Made by a program: the position numbers and the translations under genes. Positions 57,419-64,000 of a stretch of DNA of 64,000 nt are shown in pieces (position 1 is the first letter of the stretch; each line of letters starts with the position of its first letter). The notes under the pieces are model-generated. The model did not search any database. It was not told the DNA's origin and saw only the letters and a program-made list of their open reading frames with translations. Origin of the DNA: Epiperipatus broadwayi (Eukaryota > Onychophora > Udeonychophora > Euonychophora > Peripatidae); NCBI GenBank assembly GCA_028023455.1, contig JAQFVV010012394.1, positions 27,291,053 to 27,355,052 of the forward strand. Reading direction: 5' to 3'.

Positions 57419-60400
57419 TAATAAAACATTGACACAGTCGTAGAGTTCGAACCAAGCTTTAAATGTAAAATAGCACTTGTTACAGTTTAGCCCGGAGATA
57501 GTAAAATGTGTTCATTTGGTCAAACTAGCATAGTCAAATTCAATGTCCATAATGAGAGTGGATGTTATATATAACGCAAAAAGAAAATTTTTTCACAATA
57601 AATGGAGATAAAAAGTGAAAAGTATCTGCACTATTATGTTTTATTGAAAAAAAAGTAATCGAGATTATAATCAGATTTTTTGAAATACCCATAACCGAGT
57701 ATAATGTATGAGGAAATAGTAAAAAAAAATGATTATTTTAGTTCTCGCCCATCCCTTTATATAGTTTGCTTAAGAAACAAAGCAGTTTAAGGGAGAAATA
57801 ATAAAGAGATAATTCAACCCTGAGGGAGTTGAGTTAGCTAAAGATTGTGGGTATGAGGAATTTGTAGATGAAATGCCCATGAATCAGTTACTCTGGGGTA
57901 TGTCTGGCAATAGGTTTGGGCAACAACTGCTAACAGAGACTGATTTTACTTATGCAATGACCATTAAAAGACATAGCTTATAAATTAATACTTGAACAGG
58001 GCTATGATTTTAGAACTAAAACTGATGAAAACATTAATATGGGAATGTTCAAGAAAGTACAATTCCATGGATATTTGATCACATGCTTCTGCTCTGGTAA
58101 ATTAAGCTATATAGTAAAAGAAAGCAAATGGCAGAAAGAAACTTATTATAAATGTGACAAAAGCAGCATTTAGCGCATGTTTGTAAGAAAGAAGGCAACA
58201 GAAAAAGTCAAAGAAAATTTCAGTTGCAAAAAAATAGGGGAGGCAAATGTGTCTACTCAATTAAAACAGGCAAAACTCTCCTTACAATAGTGCCACTCAG
58301 TGCAAGCCAGAGTGATCATGTGATGTTTATGTGTCTACTCGCATTGTAAAAAAAAAAATATGGAAGTCCAAGGTCTAAATAAGTTTACGATTAATTTAAA
58401 TTTGTGCAAAAAAAGTTACGATGGAAATTGATAGTGGCTCAGGAATACTCTTAATGTCACAAACAGACTGCAGGGCACTGTCAGCCATTAATGTTAAAAT
58501 TCAGTTAGAAAAAAATGAACATCAAAACACAAGATGGATATGGAAATGCACTGACTATTCGGTCGTACAATTACTTACCATGGTAATACAACAAACTTAC
58601 CGCTTTATTTAGTAAAAGGAAAGATTAGTACCATTATTGGGATTGGTTCCAGGAAATAGGAATACAAGACAGCATAATGAAAAATTTTCTCTCGAACAAG
58701 AAATTATAAACAAATAACCAGGCTTGTTCAATGATGAATTGGGGTTAATAGGAGTTTTTTGAAAACACAGACCCAATTGTGTGCAAACCCCGTAAAATCC
58801 TTTTCACTCAAAAAGCAAAAGTGTACAAATGCAAATCATTGGACAATAAGGGTGTATTAATACCAGTTGAAACATCAGATTGGCTATGCTTTGGTAGTTA
58901 TAATGAACCCTAATGGTCAAATTAGGTTATGAGGTGATTACAGAACAACCATGGATAAATATTTAAACAATGGGGCATACCCTGTACCAAATGTAAGATG
59001 TATTAGCCAGTCTGAAAAATGCCTCATAATTTGCGAAGCTTGATTTGAATTCCACATTACATTAGATACAGATAAATCACCAGAAATTGTAACTCCAACT
59101 CCAATGGAGTTATATAAATGTAACTGCCTATTGTTTGGCATCTCAACAGCACTAAACATATTCTACGCAAAGATTAAAGCATTGGTACATGGTCTAGAGA
59201 AAGTTATATCCTATTTTGATGACATTCATTTCAGCCCTAACAATAGAAATGCTTGGTCAAAGACTGATTAGTGTGCAAGAAATTATAGATTCAGAGTTAA
59301 ATTAAATGCCCAAAAAAGCATATGGAATGCAAAAAAATGGATATTTCTGAGTTATATAATTTTCAATAAAAGGAAAAAACCACCACTCAATAAGATTAGA
59401 GCCATGAAAAATGTGTCCAAACCTAAAACGTAAAAGAATTAAAGGCATTCTTAGGTTTGATAAAAAATTTTAAGCCTTTTTTTAGTGATTAAAGCAAAAA
59501 CAGCTAAACCACTGCACAACTTATTAAGAAAGTATCAAAAGTGGCAATAGAAAAGTCACGACGAAGCCTTCATCTGAACCAAAGCTCTATTATCATTCGA
59601 CAAACTATTCCATTTTAATAGTAATCTAGGAGTATAATTAATTATCAAGGTCTCAGAATCAGGGGGTGAATGCAGTTCTTTGTCGTCCATGTTATAATTG
59701 TGAATGTGCCATAGTCCATGCATTGCAAACTGTCTCAAAAGCAGAGACAAATTGTAATCAAAAATACCTTAGCTATCTCAGATTCACATTAAAAAGTTTC
59801 ATCAATACATTTTCGGCAGACCTTTTCAAATTATAATAGATACCCGTTGCTTATGGGGTGAATTAATAATGGCCAGTCTGCTTCGAAACCTCAGTACGTT
59901 GCGCTAAGTTTCTAGATAAAGCACAACAAATTTATCTATCTGTAAGGTTCGTCTTTTAATGGGCGATCAGGTAGTTGTAGTAAAGTTTTAAAGCTATCAC
60001 ATGAAAGTCATCCTGGAGTGGTGCATGCCAAAGCATAAGCTTGAAGCTACATCTGGTAGCAAAAGATAACCAGATATTGAACAATATATTAAAAAATGTA
60101 CGCCTTGTCAATCAAAAAGCAATATAATCCATCACCTGTAGCAACCTAGGCCTGGTAGAGACTTCAAGTGGACCATGCTGGACCAATTAATGAGAAAATA
60201 CTACTCATACTGGTAGATACATATTCAAAATAGACAGAATATCGGATAGTGAAGGATACTAGTGCTATGGAAACTATTAAAACTTAAATGCTATTTTTTT
60301 CATGCCATGGATTACCCAAAACAATTGTGTCAGATTCGCCATGCAAAAAATCAATTCTCTGGTAACAGCATAAAACACATATGCACATTCCCTTATCATC

Positions 60401-61062
60401 CAGAGTCAAATGACCTGGGTAAAAAGCCTGCTAAACAGATTAAAAGGCCCTTAGGAAAAAAATAATGTAAACATACAGCAGGCACTATACAACGCAATGC
60501 TCCTATAACATTCTACGATATTAACACTTACAGATAAATCTCCAGAAGAGTTGTTGATGGCAGGAAATTATATATTGAGCTATCACTGTTATGAATAAAT
60601 TCTGTCGAACATGTGCATAACGACAGATAAAAATGCATATGAAACAGGTGACAGAGTTTGGGAATGAGACAATCAGGAAGAAATGGCTAGAGGGGATAAT
60701 CATTGAGAGACTATCCAAACAAAACTTAATCATCCAGGTTCAGAACAGGACTAAAAAGACATGTGAATCATGTCTGCCATCGAGGCGGGGAAGACTACAG
60801 TTCAGTTCCAATATCAAAGGATAAAACTCAGGAAAACAAGAAATAGCTGATTCAAAACCCTACAAAGTATTAGTTGATGACAAACAAAAGCTGCAACTGA
60901 AAAATCATGAAATTGAACCGGAATCTGAAACACTAAAAGAATCGACTCTGAAAGTAGCCATAATACAAACTGTGGAAAAAAACAGATCGCCCAGACCCCA
61001 ATGACAGATGTGGAGGCCGATTAAACTCCAGGAATATGCATAAAGCAAAGTAAGGGGAGGAA
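57419..61062 (+). mobile_element. Ty3/gypsy retrotransposon internal region (gag-pol), decayed
   Basis: Remnants occur in canonical Ty3/gypsy order on the + strand. A gag-like segment (ELAKDCGYEEFVDEMPMNQL at about 57830-57890) is followed by a degraded C-x2-C-type zinc knuckle with a frameshift (YKCDKSS... then AHVCKKEGNRK, 58145-58205). A protease D-S-G core (MEIDSGSG at 58421) comes next. Reverse transcriptase pieces follow at 58790-59240 (NPNGQIRL, CGDYRTT-like, KYLNNGAYPVPNV, then YFDDI at about 59210). Scattered RNase H pieces lie at 59540-59760. Integrase pieces (TFPYHPESNDLGK at about 60390) and a basic tail end at about 61040. A polypurine tract AAGGGGAGGAA abuts the 3' LTR. Stops and shifts in every domain show it is dead. 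No envelope-like ORF is seen. Confidence 0.85.
58259..58328 (-). repeat. 70-bp internally deleted SINE-like copy with target duplication
   Basis: Flanked by the 12-base repeat ATGTGTCTACTC (58247-58258 and 58329-58340). In reverse complement it starts AAACATCACATGATCAC, jumps to TCTGGCTTGCACTGAGTGGC, and ends GAGTTTTGCCTGTTTTAATT. It therefore has the family head fused to the tail, lacking the about 180-base body of the copy at 46430-46683. It sits between the gag zinc knuckle and the protease of the gypsy element. Confidence 0.88.
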
Positions 61063-62179
61063 TGTAAAATATTCAGTTTGGTTAAATTTATTAAAAATAA
61101 ATTTTGCATGTATGCGATCAAATGCATTCCTATAGATAAAAATAGCTTTAATTAAACTGATTTAGAAAAAAATTTAGCTGGTATAGAAAATAAATTCCTA
61201 TAGATAGAATTATCTTTTAATTGGGATAATTGTAGAAATAAATTTAGTTTATATAAGAAATTCCTCGAGATAAAAGGCAAAAAAAAAAGCTTAATTACCT
61301 TTACTGGGAAATAAATTTCATCTGTACAAATTTAAGTGATTTTTAATTGGATAAAAATATAACAAATTTATTGTGTTACTAACAGAGTTCAAATGGTTCA
61401 GACAGAAACTAATTAAAACCAATAAAGCAAAATAATACCTCCAACCCGGATTGTGCTGTAAAAATAATTCCCCAGAAAAAGAAAAAAAAAAAAACAACAA
61501 AAAAGAGAGATTAAAAAAACTAGAGACAAATACTTTGTTCTTTGCTGGAATTCTTGTCATGCTCCTAAAGCAAAGGAAAATCTTTGGTGGACGTCATTCC
61601 AAGAATCTTGGCTCATGTAGGCAAACAAAGCAACTAAGGACTAGACAGATCACCTTGATTTTATTATTATTTTAAAAATACCTCAATGACTTGTCCGGGT
61701 TTTAAAAGTAAGACTTTTTAGCAGAGATAATGTACACTTTTCCAAATTGTTGAACTTTATATAATTGTATAAGCAAGGACTTTGTCTTAAGTAGTTGGCG
61801 TATATAATATATATATTATAGTGCCTCTACAACCATCTTGCTACCTTTTATCACCCAGTAGATGACTTGTGTGATCAAGTCGAAATGTCGGTATATCAAT
61901 ATTTAAATTTTTTAACATGGATGAACCTGCAAAATATGTCTTTTATATACGCAACCCGTGAAAATCTTCGTATCAACATATATATATATATATTAAATCA
62001 ACATCATCCATGTATATTAATGTATAGTTTATATCTTTATTGTTTTTGCATGTATATTAATTACTGGTCAAACAATATTAAATTATCCTAAAACGAAATT
62101 TTCAATTTGATTGTGTGTGTTTTAATTAAGTTAGCTTATTGCCATTTCGCTAATTACCTGGCAATACGAATCATGACAT
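61063..62179 (+). repeat. 3' LTR of Ty3/gypsy element, interrupted
   Basis: Begins TGTAAAATATTCAGTTTGG directly after the polypurine tract. It matches the 5' LTR as far as about 61650 and again from about 62009 (CATGTATATTAATGTATAG) to about 62179. About 358 bases (61651-62008) are absent from the 5' LTR and represent a later insertion. Confidence 0.8.
61651..62008 (+). repeat. Insertion within the 3' LTR
   Basis: Present in only one LTR. It contains a clean stem-loop, GACTTG-TGTGAT-CAAGTC followed by GAAATGTCGG, at about 61863-61890, and ends in (TA)n at 61980-61993. The hairpin followed by GAAA and GTC is reminiscent of terminal sequences of Penelope-like elements, but the part before the stem (CAGTAGAT) does not give a hammerhead core. 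Class is unassigned. Confidence 0.6.
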
Positions 62180-64000
62180 AATAAATGTGATTATATATAA
62201 AATATGTTCCAGTAAAAAGATAACTAATTCCCTGCCTAAACAGCCTACAGTGCTATGTCTGAAACAATGCATGTGTTATGTCACGATATAGTTTAGCTAT
62301 TTATCATAAAATTTTAAGGTGCTAATAATATTGTAACTGGACGCAATGTATGCTGCCATGTTCTTATTTAAGAGCCTCACAGATTTGGGAAGCATATGTA
62401 ATGGGATGATCTTTCCCTCTAGGAGAGGTGTAGCTAACTGCGGTTGTCCATTTGATTTTCAATGTATGGCATTACACCCGATAGGGCAAGTCAGTTACCT
62501 GATGATTTACCTGGGTTATATGAAGTAGTTCTATGATAATTACTGATTGAGTGGGATACATAACTTCCCTTACTTCACATCTTCTCAATACTCATTATGC
62601 CACAGAATTCAAACTCAGGAAGAATGTACCCCATACTCTATTTCAAGGTTTAGTTATTCCATATCTGATATTGCATATGTGTATAGCGTGATTTATTGGA
62701 AAATAGAAAAATCGAATGACAGACAACTAATTTAATATTTAACAAATTAATTTTGATTAATTTAACAATTGTGTAGGCATGATCATTCTTTGTTTGTATT
62801 CATTAATTATTTACTAACCCATATCGCTGATCCCTACGAAGGATGGTCATTCACCATTCTAATTTAATAATTTCAACTTTACATCGAATAGAAATATAAA
62901 AAAGAGACCTATATTTTAAGAATCAACTCTGATAACTAAAATTTCTAATATCAGTTGCTCATTAATTTCTGATCTGTCTATCCCTATTTTATACTTTGTT
63001 GAATATTGCTCTTATATTCGAACCCCCACCTATTCCGATGTCATATAAATCTATAATAGAACAGACTAATCATCCAAGGATTTAGTCATACATCCCGAAT
63101 AACAAATAATTAAGTTAATCCAACACAAACATTGAACAACAAAAAAATATTGTAACTGTCAAAGTGTGAGCACTTAATATTGGATAAGAATAAAGTCTCA
63201 CCTTTCAAGTCAGCAGATTAATGTATCAATTGGCAAGCAAGTTCAGGAGTCAGCACCTAAATTTTATTATTAAATGAAAAAAATAGGATAGCTCTCCTTC
63301 CCTCTGGAAAATTGACAGTTGGTTCAAAAGAAAGAAACCAATTTACTATTTGCATTTTAGTTATACTTTTAAATATTTTAAAAAATATTAAAATAACTCA
63401 CATTATATACAGGCAATGTGATATGTTCATCTGTGGTTCCTTGGATAACTCACATTATATACAGGCGACGTCATATGTTTATCTCTGGTTCCTTGCATAG
63501 TATACTGACTTTTTGGCAAGCTGATGGGTGTCATAATCAGGACATGGTCTAGACAATTGTCAGCAAAGGCATAATCAGGTATGTTCCCTTCAGTCTAGGA
63601 TTTGATAAGCTTCAGGCCAGCAAGCTGTTTCTAGAACACATTTGTATAGGCTCCTTGATCCATTAGAAGTGGGTCTGGCTTCATGTAAATCAAAACTCCA
63701 GTATATAGAGCTAATATAGAACTAGTAGACCACTACTGGCTTGACTTCAGGTACATCTTCATGGTAGCCATTTTTTATAACTCTCCAAACACTAACAACT
63801 ACCAGCCAATTGCATCTCAAAATATTAACACCAAACTAAATACCAGACTGTTCTGATCTCTTTTAAGAGTCACTTGAGGTGATAAAAACACATTTCTTTT
63901 TATCTCTTTCGATTAAAAACAATTTTAATCTCTCCAAAAGCATTTTTAATTAAAAAGCTACATTTGTGAATCTTATCAAAGATTTTTAAAAATAGATAAT
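62180..64000. other. Right end of window, unassigned repeats
   Basis: No genes recognised. Contains the dispersed repeat shared with 23690-24020 (at 62560-62760), a 51-bp tandem duplication (63394-63495), and a tail (63875-64000) sharing GGTGATAAAAACACATTT and AAAAATAGATAAT with 39260-39425 in the same order. The open frame at 62346-62528 has some cysteine-rich character but no recognised family. Confidence 0.5.
63394..63495 (+). repeat. Two-unit 51-bp tandem duplication
   Basis: TAACTCACATTATATACAGG, then ATATGTTCATCTGTGGTTCC with TTGGA, occurs twice in tandem (63394-63444 and 63445-63495) with about six differences. Confidence 0.9.

Noticed and set aside
58938-59159. Minus-strand frame of 73 codons
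   Set aside because: Shadow of the gypsy reverse transcriptase on the + strand.

Overview
This is a window of AT-rich animal nuclear DNA, not microbial. It has long introns with GT-AG splice sites, dense low-copy transposable-element debris, (CA)n and (TA)n microsatellites, and no operon-like gene packing. RTE-clade LINEs, a Penelope-like element, mariner and Tigger/pogo DNA transposons, a Ty3/gypsy element and SINE-like retroposons together suggest an invertebrate with a large, repeat-rich genome, such as a mollusc or chelicerate. I cannot name the species from the sequence.

Only two host genes are supported. (1) On the + strand, positions 2268-17619 hold the last four coding exons of CCT3, the gamma subunit of the cytosolic chaperonin TRiC/CCT, with exact splice junctions, stop codon and poly(A) signal. 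The 5' part of the gene lies left of the window. (2) On the - strand, positions 51980 down to 30951 hold the last five coding exons (about 255 codons) of a gene I do not recognise. Its exons join in matching phases and end in a stop codon. The two genes converge tail to tail, separated by 13 kb of repeats.

Layout: 1-17.7 kb is the CCT3 3' half. Its introns carry a hairpin element (4.8-5.0 kb), a mariner-like pseudogene (7.1-8.3 kb), a non-LTR fragment (14.0-14.9 kb), an RTE LINE (15.3-16.7 kb) and a foldback MITE (16.7-16.9 kb). From 19.4 to 21.7 kb a dead RTE LINE is split by two unrelated inverted-repeat elements. 22.8-25.2 kb holds a second copy of the non-LTR fragment, a 75-bp tandem duplication and a second copy of the CACCTGGG-ended element. 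25.2-30.9 kb is unassigned. 31-52 kb is gene 2, whose introns carry a Tigger fragment, a Penelope-like element with a GIY-YIG domain and an inserted terminal-repeat unit, SINE-like copies, a dead antisense RTE LINE and several hairpins. 54.9-56.1 kb is the best preserved RTE reverse transcriptase. 56.6-62.2 kb is a decayed Ty3/gypsy retrotransposon with both LTRs, the 3' one interrupted by a 358-bp insertion. 62.2-64 kb is unassigned repeat DNA.

I found no CRISPR array, operon, rRNA or intact tRNA gene, and no clear case for a new biological system. The most interesting items are the unidentified gene 2, the nested transposons, a SINE-like family with clean target duplications including a 70-bp internally deleted copy, a 430-bp terminal-repeat unit inside the Penelope element, and a hairpin-GAAA motif next to that element which may be a degenerate hammerhead ribozyme.
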